Below, in pieces: positions 33,193 through 45,500 of a stretch of DNA of 64,000 bases. The stretch covers positions 10,537,420 through 10,601,419 of the forward strand of contig CM020620.1 of NCBI GenBank assembly GCA_009829735.1, in the 5' to 3' direction. A program made the translations under genes and the position numbers. Every line of letters starts with the position of its first letter. Within the stretch, counting starts at the first letter, position 1. Origin of the DNA: Pyropia yezoensis. Taxonomy: Eukaryota > Rhodophyta > Bangiophyceae > Bangiales > Bangiaceae. The notes below the pieces were generated by a model. That model did no database searches, was not told the origin of the DNA, and was given only the letters and a program-made list of their open reading frames with translations.

Positions 33193-33692
33193 NNNNNNNN
33201 NNNNNNNNNNNNNNNNNNNNNNNNNNNNNNNNNNNNNNNNNNNNNNNNNNNNNNNNNNNNNNNNNNNNNNNNNNNNNNNNNNNNNNNNNNNNNNNNNNNN
33301 NNNNNNNNNNNNNNNNNNNNNNNNNNNNNNNNNNNNNNNNNNNNNNNNNNNNNNNNNNNNNNNNNNNNNNNNNNNNNNNNNNNNNNNNNNNNNNNNNNNN
33401 NNNNNNNNNNNNNNNNNNNNNNNNNNNNNNNNNNNNNNNNNNNNNNNNNNNNNNNNNNNNNNNNNNNNNNNNNNNNNNNNNNNNNNNNNNNNNNNNNNNN
33501 NNNNNNNNNNNNNNNNNNNNNNNNNNNNNNNNNNNNNNNNNNNNNNNNNNNNNNNNNNNNNNNNNNNNNNNNNNNNNNNNNNNNNNNNNNNNNNNNNNNN
33601 NNNNNNNNNNNNNNNNNNNNNNNNNNNNNNNNNNNNNNNNNNNNNNNNNNNNNNNNNNNNNNNNNNNNNNNNNNNNNNNNNNNNNNNNNNNN
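33193..33692. other. Assembly gap (500 N)
   Basis: Exactly 500 N, a conventional placeholder length. Sequence to the right restarts at a point equivalent to 28034, and sequence to the left stops at a point equivalent to 38844. Confidence 0.99.
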
Positions 33693-34860
33693 GGTTGAAG
33701 TCGGCGTCGAGTTGGCGACGTAACCATGGTGTCATGGCGGATGCGTTCCGCACGGATATAACGTGTGCGTTGCAGACCGGCAACGGTCGTGCTCCGGTAT
33801 ACACTCCCGTGCGCCCGCCGCTATGGCAGGAGGGGTGGGAACCCGCCCCTGCTTTCCGGTTTGACACCGGCTCCTGCCTCCGATACTTCGGGAGTGTGTT
33901 GGCCTCCCGGCCGGTCCACCCGTTGCAGGGTACCTTCACCCTTGAGGTTACCCTCGGGCAGGCTTCATCCTTCTTGCTGTCCGTCCGCCGGCAGGGTCGT
34001 CTGTTTCATCTTCGAAGGGTGTCCGTCGGCACATCGCGCAGTTGGGCGTGGATCTGATAGCCGCCAAGACCGGGTTGGCCCGGGAGTTCGAAGCCTGCTG
34101 ACTGTTCACGATGCCGTGAACTGGGCTGGGTGTTGGCCCTTCCCCCGTACCGGGACCGCAGGCTGGGGGCTTCCCCCTTGCCTCGTCACTCGTTGCGTGT
34201 CCGGCGTACTCAGCCGGGTGAGCCTAGTTGCCATGGGTGGGCGTCCACCGAGGCCGTTCCTGACTTGGGTATTCCCATGGTTATCCATGACCCTCTTCAG
34301 GTCCCTTGCTCCGTGGTTCGGTAACCCGATGCCTGCGGCGGTTGGCCGTCGTCCCCGAGAGTGGGGCTCTGCGGGTGGGGAGCGTGAGGTGTCCCGTCGT
34401 CGGGCGGAGTACCGCCGTGGTTACGGTGGAGCCCCTTCGGTAGGGTCCTACCGGGCCTCGTATCAGGTGCCACCGGCTCCGGTGGTAGCCGTGTCGGCTC
34501 CTGTGGCTCCTCTGGCTGCGCCAGTGTCACCTCCCGCCCCTGTCCTACATGACGGGGGTCCCCGTCTCTGGTATGAAGGCGTTGACGCCCTTGTTACCCG
34601 CGCAATGCGTGGGGGTCTCTCTGTTAGCTGGGGGGATATCCCCCCAGGTGCTGCGCTGGTTGGGTCAGCGCGTTGCCTCGGTGGCGTGCTGGACCGCCTC
34701 CAGAAAGCTCTGGAGGACGTGGAGGCTGGCCGCAGCACCCTCGTCCAGCTATGCACCGAGGTAACTCGGGTGGTCGACCGTCGTGACATTGCCGACCGGT
34801 GGAGCACGGAGGTATACGCGCTTACGCGTGAGTGGCCTCCCTCGGGCAGTGGGTCTACCA
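33693..34860 (+). pseudogene. E3 antisense ORF, right (contig-end) copy, 3' part with frame errors
   Basis: It corresponds to 28034-29208. Seven single-base indels in G/C runs, relative to the left copy, break the frame, mostly within 650 bases of the gap edge. This is expected of a poorly covered contig end. Confidence 0.85.
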
Positions 34861-35320
34861 CTGAGGAGTGCTATTTGTTTGTGAGGGAGAGGGTCCCGGC
34901 AACCCTTATGGTAGCCGGGTAGTAGTGAGTATAAACTCATCCCCCGCTGGGGGCATTGCTTGCCTCTGTTTGCTGCCCTGGGGAGTACCCCTTCTGGCTC
35001 AGTGGTGCCTTGCCTCCCGTCCAACTTCTTCCGGTTGGTTCATGCTTGGGGAGGTTATCCTCCCTCACTTTGTGTCTTGGCTTTGGGAGGTCATCCTCCC
35101 GTGTAAGCCTCCTAGTTACTTCGATATTATCGGAGTTAGCCTTACCTTTAAGTTACCTTATTAAGGTTCAGGTTTTTACTTAGTTACCTAAGCTTAGCTC
35201 TACTTAGTTACCTAAGCTTGGTTCGACTTAGAAACCTAAGTCTGCTTTAACCATGTCACACCCTACTTAGTAGGTATAAGCCTCACCCCCCAACAGCCGA
35301 AGTCGGTGTCGGTTGGGTTG

Positions 35321-38300
35321 TTACAGTAGGCGTCGTCGCCTCATGTAAGGCATGAGTAGTTGGCGGGGTATATTTGCCGCCTGTTCCCAGGTGGGTGAGT
35401 CGTATCCGACCCACATAACCTTGACGTACCAGGGTCCTGGTAGGTCCGGGTCGGTGTGTCCGACCACGCTCTCTACTTGGTATGGAATCCCATCCGGTCC
35501 CACCGGTCATCTGACCGGTGGGTTGTAAGGGCTTCATGTAGCAACCCAGCCGGTACCGGCTGAGGCTGTTCCGGCTTCGGAGCAGGTGTGACATCATTCA
35601 TACTGATGCGTTGGATCTCCGTATCGGAGTGTAAGATAACAGAGTGGTCATCTCTGTGGAGGATCTGGTACGGTCCCTTGACCGGTTGCATAAGCTTGTT
35701 CCCTCGGAACTTCTGGTGTCTGATATAGACCCAGTCACCTGTTACCAGGGTTGCGTTGCGCACCCGTAGTCGGGCGTCGAAGTTCTTCTTGTATCGAAGT
35801 TGTGTTCTGTCAAGGGCACCCTTGAGCTTAGGAATCATCCACGATAGCTTGGCCAACCAAGCTAGGTGGAGGCGTTCGGCGGGTCGGCCCTTCGGTGTAT
35901 CATACCGAGTGCACCTGCCTGGCGGCAGCGTCATGTTACCGACGCCTAGTGGCGTGACCCACTCCAGCGGAGCAATGTTTGTGCTCCGATGTGGCCTGGC
36001 ATTGTATGCCAGGGTGAGTACGGACAGAAGCCTGTCCCAAGTGTTCGTGTGCTCGGCCACGTAGCACTGTAGCATCTTTACGATGGTGCGGTTGAACCGC
36101 TCCACCTGCCCGTTGGACTGCGGGTGGTAGTCGGATGCCCGACGTGGTTCGATACCGAACATGCCCAGGACCTTAGTGCAGAATGCCGACGTAAGGTTTG
36201 CTCCGTTATCGGAGAGGAGTTGCTTCATGACTCCGTATGCACTGATCCAGTGGTCAACCACTGCGTTCATGATCGTGTATGCTGTATCATTCGGGATGGC
36301 TGCCGCTCGTGACAGCTTGGTGAATCGGTCAGACATGACCAGGATGTACCTGTTCCCTTCTTCCGTTACCGGAAGTGGCCCGAGTATGTCGATAGCGACT
36401 TGCTCGTTGGGCCCATCGGGTGGGAATAGCTTCATGGCAGACGCCTGCCTATGTAGACTCATGCGGTTACGCGCACAGGGGTGGCATCCTCTTACGTGGT
36501 CGACCACGTCGACGGCCATTGCTGGCCAGTAGAAGAACCTTCGCATTGCTGCGAACATACGTGAACCCCCCGGGTGTCCGGCTGTAGGGTTCTCATGTTC
36601 TCGTTCCATGACGGCTTGCCGTAAGGACACGGGAACCACGACTTGATGTCGTCCATCGGCGGGTGCCCGCCGGTATATGAGTCCGTCTTCGTTCTCGGAG
36701 AAGATGCCGGCCGTACCGGCCAGGAGGTTAGCACGATGACGTCTACAGTCATCGTCGTTGGCCTGTGCCTCGCGGAAGTCCGCGAGGGTCAATGGGCACG
36801 CAAGGTGTGCCATGGTATGGTCAGCCATACCCTGGGTAGCATTACCCACCAAGCACACCGGTACTACCGGGATGTCCTCGTCCACCGGGCGGGTATCCCC
36901 GCTCGGGGTGTCGAGTCGAGACAACGCGTCTCCGAGGTGGTGGGTTGACCCAGCCTTATACACCGTGCGGTAGTCGTGCTCGGCCATCTTCAGCCTCCAT
37001 CGGGCTAGCCTCCCATGGCTATCGGAATCCTTGTCACCAAGGTTGAGGAGCCATCGTAGGGGTTCGTGGTCGGACCTCACGATGAACCTGGAGCCCTCCA
37101 GGTATGGACGGAGCAGTTGCACTGCCCATATAACTCCGAGGCATTCACGCTCGGTGGCACTATAGTTCCGCTCAGCCGGGTTGAGTGTCCGGCTGAAGTA
37201 CCCTACCGGACGTAGGTCCGGGATAACGTTATCGGTACCGATCAACGTCTCTCCCTGTAACAGGGTGCATCCCACTTGTGTATCACACGCATCGACATCG
37301 ATGACGAAGGTACCCCGTCTATGCGGTAACGCAAGGACGGGTGGGGCTAGTAGGGCTCGCTTCAGCGACTCGAATGCCTCCTCTTCGCTAGGCGAAGGGG
37401 GTTGGAGTACCTTGGGTAAGGTACTGCTCGTAAGAACCGTTAACGGTTTAGCTATCCGAGCGAAGTCCTTGACGAACTGTCGGTATACATTGCACATTCC
37501 CAGGAAGCTCTTGAGCTGCGTCTGGGTGTTAGGGAACCGGGCATCCCGGAGTGCCCGGGTATTGGCTTCGAGTACCCCTAGTTTACCAGGGGTTATCTGG
37601 TGGCCCAGATATTCGACCGTCTGTTGGAAGAAGGCGCACTTCTTCAGACGCAGGGTTACCCCGGCGTTCCTCAAGAGGGTGAGTACCTCGTCAACATGTT
37701 GTACATGGTCATCCATGTTACGCGAGAAGACGATGACGTCATCGAGGTACACTAGGCAGTTACGCCACTTCACCCCAGACAGTATGATGTCGATAGCCCG
37801 CTGGAATGTAGCGGGGGCGTTGGACAATCCGAAGGGCATCCTTAGGAACTCGTACACTCCACTGTGACAGACGAATGCCGTCTTGGGGATATCCTCGTCC
37901 GCCACCGGGATCTGCCAGTATCCGGCATTGCAGTCGATGGTGGTAAACACCGTAGCCTCCCCCAGGGAGTCGATGCATTCATCCATCCTTGGTAAAGGGT
38001 ATGAGTCCTTCTTGGTAACCAAGTTGAGGCGTCGATAATCGATGCAAAACCGAGGGGTTTGATCCTTCTTCGGCACAATAACGACTGGGGCACCCCATTC
38101 CGACATCGAAGGTCGGATCACCTTAGCTTCACTCATCCTCTTCACTTCTCCATCAACGATCTCTCGTTGCATAGGTCCCGCTCGGTGCGGTTGTGACCGG
38201 GCGGGTCGTGCGCCTGGTACCAGGTCTATACGATGTTGGGTTGCCCCAATGGTTCCCAAGGCCCCGCCTGTCCACATAACGTCATGCTTTCTTAGCATCC

Positions 38301-39507
38301 GTCGTACCCCTTCGGCTACCGAAGGGGGAAGGTGGTCGAGGTCAGCCTCGGCCAGTGCCTTCAAGGCCTCTTGGTCCTTTGGCGGCAGGTCCGCCGGAGC
38401 CGCCGATGGGTTAGGCTTCCCGTCATCGGGTTGCTGTCGCTCGGTGGTCTCGGCGACCGCCAGTACTTCAAGTGGTTCCACTTGACCTTCCTTATCAGGG
38501 GTAAGGATATCTCCTTCGTAGAGTTCGGCAATCCCGAGGATAGTTCCCTTCGGGAGGGTGACTGCCTTACGGCGATAGTTCGCCATCACTAGGAGGGACG
38601 ACCCTTCTGCTGGGAGGTCTATGAGACCGTTGGCCATGGTCAACCCATGGCGCTTGTACGTCCGTAGGTTGGACTGGACTCTGCAGATGCCTGCGAGGTC
38701 GCAGTTAACCGGGAGGACTGTCTCTGACAACGGCTCAAAGCGAGTCCGCTTGGCCAACCGAAGTGTCTTCGGCTCGACGCTTGCGTACACCTCAGCCACG
38801 TTAACGTGGCTTCCTTGTAGCGTCAGGTCCCTGACGATAGCCGTGTGTCCTCGCTTCGTCCCGTCGGCTTCTTGAAGCTCGACGGTCCTCCGGCCTGGCC
38901 GGATTGCATCAACGTGAACGTTGATGAAGGTGCACCCCAGTATGCAGGGCACCGATAGCGTTTCACATACCAGGAAGTCAACTTCCGTGGTGAGATCCCC
39001 GATGGTAACCTGCAGCGACATCGCTGCGGTCGTACGAATGAGTCGACCATTCGCGTCCTTGATGGTGGGTCCCCGAGTCACTCTGACTCGTGGAAGCCAC
39101 TTGTCCGGGAGGGTATCCTTCCGGATAAGGTTGGGTCCAGCCCCTGTGTCCAGTACAGGGTAGTACGATCGTGTCGACTGGGGGTCAACCCCCAGTGTGG
39201 CTGATACCTTGAAGTTCTCCAAGGTAAACAACACATGTCCTATACCGATATCCGGTGTAGCTCGGGCATCCTGGACAGGGCCCTTGTCTGGTTCAACGTG
39301 ACGGGGCTTCCCGTCCTCTCCTCCCAACCTTGGAGGTTGGTCATCAATCCCCTGACGCCGTGTCGTCGGGGCCGGAAGGTGTACCCGGGGGTTGATGCGG
39401 CGTCGGCTCAACCGCGCTCTCCGTGGGGCTTTCCCCGCGGTACTCCGGGATGGCTTGCTTGGGTGACCCCAGCGCCCCCCGGTCATCCTTCCTCTTACTC
39501 GTTTCCC
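35321..39507 (-). CDS. E3 pol polyprotein (protease, RT, RNase H, integrase, chromodomain-like end)
   Basis: It is read in the -1 frame from the heptamer at 39501-39507. In order: aspartic protease (DTGAGPNLIRKD, CILGCTF), RT (FCIDYRRLN, FTTIDCNAGYWQ, MPFGLSNAPATFQ, active site VYLDDVIVF), RNase H (VIDVDACD, SATERECLG, RSDHEPLRW), and integrase. The integrase has an HHCC zinc finger (EHENPTAGHPG, CHPCARN) and a DDE core (VAIDILGPLP, LLSDNGANLTS, HPQSNGQVERFNR). Then GPY/F (KGPYQIL) and a short chromodomain-like tail (VKVMWVGYDSPTWEQA). All catalytic residues are present, so this is the best preserved element in the window. The only defect is one missing base at about 35504, which is present in the left copy. 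Confidence 0.95.
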
Positions 39508-41678
39508 GCCCTTGGTAGGGTGCTGTCCGCCGGGACATCCGGCTGAGGAGGTGCCCCCTCGACGGCCAGTACTCCACCTGGAGCTGGCTGCCTACCCGGT
39601 GCGGGTCCGGGTGCTCGGGCGGGATACCCCCCGGTGGATGCCTTGCGTTGCGCCGCTGCCCGCCGAGACTCCTCGGGGATGAGTGGGCAGGAAGACACCC
39701 AGTGCTGGGGATCCCCACACAACATACACCCGGACGTGCCGGTCCCCCCTTGAGGTCGCATCGGGGTAGCTCCGTAGCTACGGTTGCCTCCCTCGGGCGC
39801 CCGAGTGCCTGCTCCCTGGTAGGCCTTGGGTCCTTGGGTCAACCGGAACATGGACTCCCCCAACCGGTTGGGTCGGCCCGCAATCTGCGGGGGTGCCTCC
39901 GTGCGCACCGCCCATGTTGGCAAGGGTTGGTGAGGGTTACCCGTCACCGGGGAGTACCCCGTAGTCCGCACATACGGGACGCGCCGTCCCGTTCCTTCGT
40001 TGACCTGGAACTGGGTTCCAGCCGGGGCGATGTACGCTACCGTACCATGTTCATCAATCACCGGCGTCGCCGGTAGCAACAGGTGGCCCTGTTGGTCGAC
40101 TAGAGGGTCACCCTCACCAATAGGGGTATGTTCGGTCGCTACCAGTACTGGTGCGGCCTTACGTTCCACCTTCTCTTGCCTCGGTACCGGGGTAAGACTG
40201 GGCTTGCCTCCCTCACCCTTGGGCTTCGGGGCCAAGGCACACTCCGGGTGTAGAACCCGGTGGGCGTCCCCTAGGGACTTGCACATATGCATCAGTCGAC
40301 TGAAGTTCGTCCGGGCCGTGTTGGCGCCCCGTGCGGATATCCGCACGTAGTTGGGTACTCCTGCGAACAGGATGGCCCGTAGCTCCCCTTCTCCGAGGAG
40401 CTTCCCAAGCTCGTAGTCGAGCTCTTGGATCCGGCGTCCAAACATCTCCTCATCCTCCCAGGACTGGGCGGTGGCAGTGCGAAGGGCCCGATAGTGGTCC
40501 TCGCACTTGTCCTCACTGAGGTAACTGCTCAGCAGCTCCTTCAATATCCCACGGTAATCCATGGGGGTGGCCGCGACCCTCATTCCCGGCATCGGGGATG
40601 CCTGGCGAAGAATGCCTCGCACCCGTTCATCAACAAAGAACGGGAGGATCTCCAGAGCCAGCCCCTCGTTAACGAGCGCCTTGTCTGCGGCTGCCTTGAA
40701 GCTAGTCAAGAAGCCGATGACTGCCAACGGGCGTCCGTTCGGCCCCCCGAACATAGGGACTCCCTTCATAAGGGTCTGCATAGAGCGGATCGCCCGATGC
40801 GACGTATTACGCATCGATTCCGATACGGTGGTAGAGCGGTCCTCCAAACGATAACGTTCCGGAGTAAGCACCGACCGGAAGACCTCGTTGACGATCTCCG
40901 TGTCAGCGTCCTGGATATCCAGTCGCTTAGCCAGTTGATGAGCGAACTCATCGGACTCCATCCGCTTCAGTAGGCTCGCAGTTACCTGCGCGGTCATAGC
41001 TTCCACCACTGAAGATGGTACTTCAGGCGTCGGCACCTCGGGAACCCGAGTTGCTGCGCCTCCTTCGTCGTGGGGGTACTGCGAGAGGGTACCCCCTCCC
41101 CCCATAACCGACTCTCCCCCGGCGTACGTATCTGCCGGGTCGTGTCCGCGGAGTCCGCTTCGGGTGCTCCGAGCGTATCGCTCCGTGTGACTCCGTTCCA
41201 ACTCTGCCGACGAGTCGGACCCATACCCCATTGTGTCCCGGGGTTGTCCAGGAGTAGCAACACCGGGGTTGACCCTGGTGGACTCCGAAAGTAGTCCGGC
41301 CGGTTCGAACCGTACCGGTGTGGGAGGAACACGACGGGGTCCCGTCGTGTGCCGTGTTGACATCAACACTGCCATTGCGTCCTCCGTCCGATCTTGTCGG
41401 GCGTCGAGCCCGGAAAACCGGGCCTCGATGCGGGCCAATGATGCCATCAGGGAATCCCCTGGTGAAGGAGGCGGCGGAGTGAGGTCGGTCGACGACAGTT
41501 GAGGCGGGCCCCCGCCTCCTGCCGTCCGAGCCGTGCCAAACGTCGATCCGGCACCGGAAAGCATTGGCGTCTCAATGTTATCGATCGGGTTCCCGATCCC
41601 GGTTCCCGTAGTCACCTCCGGGGTCGGCGTCGACGCCGATCCGTCATCTTGAACGTTCCCCGTCTCTTGGGTAGACAT
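39495..41678 (-). CDS. E3 gag
   Basis: It starts MSTQETGNVQDD, has 727 residues and ends PRAGNE before TAA. The N-terminal third is Pro/Gly/Thr-rich. The middle carries the capsid-like part (YRLEDRSTTVSESM, IGFLTSFKAAADKAL, SYLSEDKCEDHYRAL, RRIQELDYELGKLL). Near the C-terminus is one zinc knuckle, CMLCGDPQHWVSSC (Cx2Cx4Hx4C), for RNA packaging. There are no internal stops. It is nearly identical in layout to the broken E1 gag. Confidence 0.93.
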   Translation of the reverse strand: MSTQETGNVQDDGSASTPTPEVTTGTGIGNPIDNIETPMLSGAGSTFGTARTAGGGGPPQLSSTDLTPPPPSPGDSLMASLARIEARFSGLDARQDRTEDAMAVLMSTRHTTGPRRVPPTPVRFEPAGLLSESTRVNPGVATPGQPRDTMGYGSDSSAELERSHTERYARSTRSGLRGHDPADTYAGGESVMGGGGTLSQYPHDEGGAATRVPEVPTPEVPSSVVEAMTAQVTASLLKRMESDEFAHQLAKRLDIQDADTEIVNEVFRSVLTPERYRLEDRSTTVSESMRNTSHRAIRSMQTLMKGVPMFGGPNGRPLAVIGFLTSFKAAADKALVNEGLALEILPFFVDERVRGILRQASPMPGMRVAATPMDYRGILKELLSSYLSEDKCEDHYRALRTATAQSWEDEEMFGRRIQELDYELGKLLGEGELRAILFAGVPNYVRISARGANTARTNFSRLMHMCKSLGDAHRVLHPECALAPKPKGEGGKPSLTPVPRQEKVERKAAPVLVATEHTPIGEGDPLVDQQGHLLLPATPVIDEHGTVAYIAPAGTQFQVNEGTGRRVPYVRTTGYSPVTGNPHQPLPTWAVRTEAPPQIAGRPNRLGESMFRLTQGPKAYQGAGTRAPEGGNRSYGATPMRPQGGTGTSGCMLCGDPQHWVSSCPLIPEESRRAAAQRKASTGGYPARAPGPAPGRQPAPGGVLAVEGAPPQPDVPADSTLPRAGNE
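39501..39507 (-). promoter_or_regulatory. E3 gag-pol -1 frameshift site G GGA AAC
   Basis: The heptamer is in the gag reading phase, followed by GAG and the gag stop TAA. Slipping -1 enters a frame that is open into pol (GGG AAA CGA GTA AGA). Confidence 0.88.
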
Positions 41679-41883
41679 GGTCACAATCAGTCAACCGACG
41701 TATCAATCACCACGAACAAGAGAGCGAGGGGGTAGATTGGGGAGAGTACAGTAGATCACAGTCAAAGGTAAAAACTCAACACAATCGATCAGGTCGCAAC
41801 ACCACGAGTACAAGAAAAGGACCGGATCCCTATCCGTGTGCCAGGGCCGAAGACGGCGTCACCACAAGGGTGACGGAAACCCG

Positions 41884-41901
41884 TCCCCTGCTGCTCCACC
41901 A
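41884..41901 (-). promoter_or_regulatory. E3 primer-binding site
   Basis: On the minus strand TGGTGGAGCAGCAGGGGA lies one base after the 5' LTR, identical to that of E1, E2 and E4. Confidence 0.88.
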
Positions 41902-41902
41902 A

Positions 41903-42265
41903 TGTAGCACAATAGGAATCCGTCGCACGTCCACTCTCAGGGAACACTCACCAAGGGGGATCGGCACCAACATCACCGGGAGGCCAAGGTTGCTGTCCTT
42001 GGAGCGCAAGCCACGGGACCAAGATGGGAGCCCAAATGGGAGGGGTTTGTTGTTCTACCTTGGCCGGCGGTGGATTCGCCACCGGCCCCCTCGTTATAAA
42101 CCCTCGGAGACACTACTAACTACCCTCCACCCCAAGATGCAAGTCCCTCTGGTCATACGTAACTTATAGATACCGTGACCAGTACGAACTATCAAATTGA
42201 AAGTTAAGGGTTAGAAGTAGCCCCCCTGATATTAGGGTCACAATACGGACAACCATATTGCTACA
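41903..42265 (-). repeat. E3 5' LTR
   Basis: 363 bp. I found no difference from the 3' LTR at 25811-26173 by eye, so insertion is recent. Its outer end supplies an in-frame stop codon to the E2 chromodomain frame. Confidence 0.95.
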
Positions 42266-42270
42266 AGGGT
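42266..42270. repeat. E3 target-site duplication, right copy
   Basis: AGGGT, matching 25806-25810. Confidence 0.93.
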
Positions 42271-42599
42271 TCCAGCAGGGCCAATGCCTGTTCCTCTTGC
42301 ATAGGGGGCTCTGTCCCAACACGTAGGCAGTACTGAGTCACCTTGGCCCTGTCGAACTTGTGCCACGGTTCCCAAGTGTCCTCTTCAGATGTGTAGCCCC
42401 ACCACCGGACCAGTAGCCAAAGGTTCCCATCCTGGTCCCGGTCGTGGCCCACAAAACGTTCCCACACGAACGAAAGACCAGTGTCATCGTGGTCCAAAGG
42501 CACTACTGGCTCCTGCGGGCCATGTATCATAGTCGAGGAATCAAATTGGCCTGCAGGGGTCGGGGCGCGGGCCACGTGATCACTGCTAATACGGTCCGA
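42266..42599 (-). pseudogene. E2 chromodomain, C-terminal end of pol (cut by E3)
   Basis: It is in the same frame as E2 pol but separated from it by TAG at 42600-42602. FVWERFVGHDRDQDG, LLVRWWGYTSEEDTWEPW and KVTQYC form a full chromodomain with its aromatic cage positions, the hallmark of chromoviruses that target integration to marked chromatin. E3 inserted a few codons before the natural end. The frame would continue beyond E3 to a stop near 25738. Confidence 0.85.
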
Positions 42600-45500
42600 C
42601 TAGCCCTTGGCTAGGACAGTGAACGTGTGACTGTCCCTCTTGAGGATCCGGTAGGGGCCTTCGACTTTCTGGTCCAGCTTCTTGCGGTCCTTGGCATGAG
42701 TGTCCACGTAGACCCAGTCTCCGGCTCTTAGGGCCTGATTGACCGTATTGACCCGTCTATCATAACTCTTCTTGTACCTTCGCTGGGCCATCTCGAGGTT
42801 CTTGCGGACCGTGAAGGCCAAGTCACGTAAGTGGGCCCGTCTCTGTTCCCGGATCTCTCTCGCTGTCCCCTCGAACTTCTTGGGATATGGGGACTCGGGC
42901 AGCCGGTCTAGTGCAAACGTGCGGACCCTCTCTGGGGTCACAAACTCAATCGGGGCCACACCTGTGCTCTGCTGGGGCCTCGTGTTGTACGCCACGGTCA
43001 AGACTGATACCAACTCGTCCCATCGGTCCTGGTGGTCCTCGATATAGGTCCGAAGCTGGGCCACAATGGTCCTGTTGTACCGTTCAACCTGGCCCTGCGT
43101 CTGGGGATGATAGGTGGTCGAGGTAATATGCCGGATCCCAAGCATCCCAACGACTCCACGGAAATGAACTGAGGTCAACTGGGGCCCGTTGTCGGTCAGT
43201 AAGGTATCAGGTGGCCCATAAGATGCGACCCATGTATCCAGAAACGCCGAGACCACAGTCTCTGCGTCTTGGTTCGGGATCGGGACCACCCGGGTCAGCT
43301 TAGTGAACCTGTCAACGATGACCAAAAGATATTCTTTCCCGTTAGCTGTCTCAGGGAGGGGTCCAAGTAGGTCCAAACAGACGTCCGTAAAGGGATCAGT
43401 GGCCGGAAAAAGGCGCAACAAGTTGGTCCTACGCCGGCCCGGAACCTTGCCCTCGGCACATGAGGGACAGTTGGAAACGAAAGAGGCCACGTCGGGCACC
43501 ATAGTGTCCCAATAAAAGCTCCGCCTCATGGACGTGTACATCTTGTTGACCCCTGGATGGCCCGCGTGTCCCGGCTCGTGTTCCAGCGTAAGCACTTCCT
43601 TCTGTAGGGCCTTGGGAACAATAATCTGGACTGCACGATCCAGAGGGTCTAGGCGGACCAGTAGACCGTCCGGCGTCTCTCCGAAGCGAGACTTGGGGTT
43701 GCGGTTCCTCTCCGCTCGGATCTCCTTGCACCACGGGTCCAATGCTTGGCCCTGGATGATCCTCTGGACCGAAAGGGGCGGGTACCTCTTGCTAGTCTTG
43801 AAGTTCGGTCGGGTCCAACCTGTCGCGAAGTTGGCCAGCGTGAGCAGGGACGGGATCTCATCCGGTATGGGCCTGTCGTCGGCTCCGGTCGTGGCCAAAC
43901 GGGACATCACGTCTGCTGCGTGGTGGTGCTGGCCCGGCCTGGACTCCACGGTATAGTTGAACTCAGCGAGTCGTAGGCGCCAACGGGCCAAGCGTCCATG
44001 GGCCGCGTCCATATGGAGCGTCCATTTCAGAGCCGTGTGGTCCGTCCGGACAATGAATCGGGTCCCTTGAAGGTACGGTCTCAAAAGAAAAAGGGCCCAT
44101 ACATCGGCCAAGCATTCCCGTTCAGTGGTACTGTAGTTCTGTTCCGCACTGGTCAGTACTCTACTCCAGAATCCAACGGGCCTGTAGGCTCGGTCCTCCT
44201 GTTCCTGTAGCAAGACGCATCCAATCTGGGCCGCGCTAGCATCGGTATCAACAATGTACTGGCCTGTGCGTCTCGGTAGGGCCAGGATGAGAGTGTGGGT
44301 CAGTCGGTACTTGAGCTCCTCAAACGAGTCTTTCTGGGCCGGAGTGAACGGGGGCAGAGGGTCAGAGACCTTACTACTCGTCATGGCCAGAAGAGGACGG
44401 GCCACCTTAGCGTAGTCCTTAACGAACCTGCGGTACACGTTGCACATGCCCAAGAAATTGCGCAGGTCCTTCTTGGTCCTTGGGGTCTTGGCTTGCCTCA
44501 GGCCCACAAGGCTCTTCTTGTTCACTCTCAGTTGGCCCTTGCCGACAATGTGGCCCAGATACTCGACCTCGTCGTGGAACAGAAAGCACTTGCTGGCCTT
44601 GAGGGACACGCCTGCCATGGTCAGCAGCTGAAAGATCTCCTCTAGATGGACCAAGTGTTCCTCAGGGGTCTTAGAGAAAACAATGATATCATCAAGGTAC
44701 ACGAGACAGGTCTTCCAATTGACCCCGGATAGGATCATATCAATGGCCCTTCGGAACGTAGCGGGAGCATTCGTCAAGCCAAAAGGGAGTCGTACGTACT
44801 TGAAGGTCCCTTCGTGACAGGTAAAAGTGGTCTTATCCTGGTCCTCAAGGGCCACAGGGATCTGCCAGTAGCCCGCGTTAGCGTCCAGCATAGAAAAAAC
44901 AGTGGCCTCACCCAGGAAGTCGATGCAATCGTCCATCCTGGGCAGTGGGTACGTGTCCTTCACCATGATATCATTGAGCCGTCTGTAGTCCACGCAGAAT
45001 CTTGGGGTCCCATCGGACTTCGGGACCAGTACGACGGGGAAGGACCACTCCGCCTGTGAGGGCTCAATGACTCCAAGGGCTGATTGCTTGGCCACCTGTT
45101 CCTTGATCAAGTCCCGGTGATGCAGGCCAGTGCGGTACGGTTGGGACCATATAGGCTTGGCCCCTTTGGTCAACGTAATACGGTGCGGCGTGATATCCAT
45201 CTGGCCCAACTGACCATCCCAGAGTCCCTTGTATTGGTCCATCAGGTCCCGGACCGCTTCATGTAGGGCCGGGGGGATCAGCTCAATGGCAACTCTAGGC
45301 ATAGGGGTCTGGTCAGCAGCGACCGTACTGGTCCGGTCCGCGGGTCGGGAAGTGTTTCCAGGTGGACCCTCAGTATCCATCGATTCCGCTGGCTGCGCTG
45401 CACGCGACGTGGTCCCTTGGTCTTGACCCAGGGTGGCCACGGTGTTGGCCCCCTCACTGGTCAGAGACAAGTCCCCCAAGGGAACCTCGTGCGCAGGGCC

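Larger units (their letters stand above)
25811..42265 (-). mobile_element. E3: young Ty3/gypsy retrotransposon (minus strand) inserted in E2
   Basis: 5' LTR 41903-42265, PBS, gag, -1 frameshift site, pol, hairpin array, antisense ORF, 3' LTR 25811-26173. The two 363-bp LTRs look identical. The apparent 16.4-kb length includes a 500-N gap and a falsely repeated 5.15-kb segment; the real element is about 10.8 kb. It belongs to the same family as E1. Confidence 0.93.

Noticed and set aside
33693..38844. A second insertion or tandem copy of E3
   Set aside because: It begins and ends exactly at the gap-facing ends, differs from 28034-33192 only by homopolymer indels, and has no LTR or target duplication of its own.
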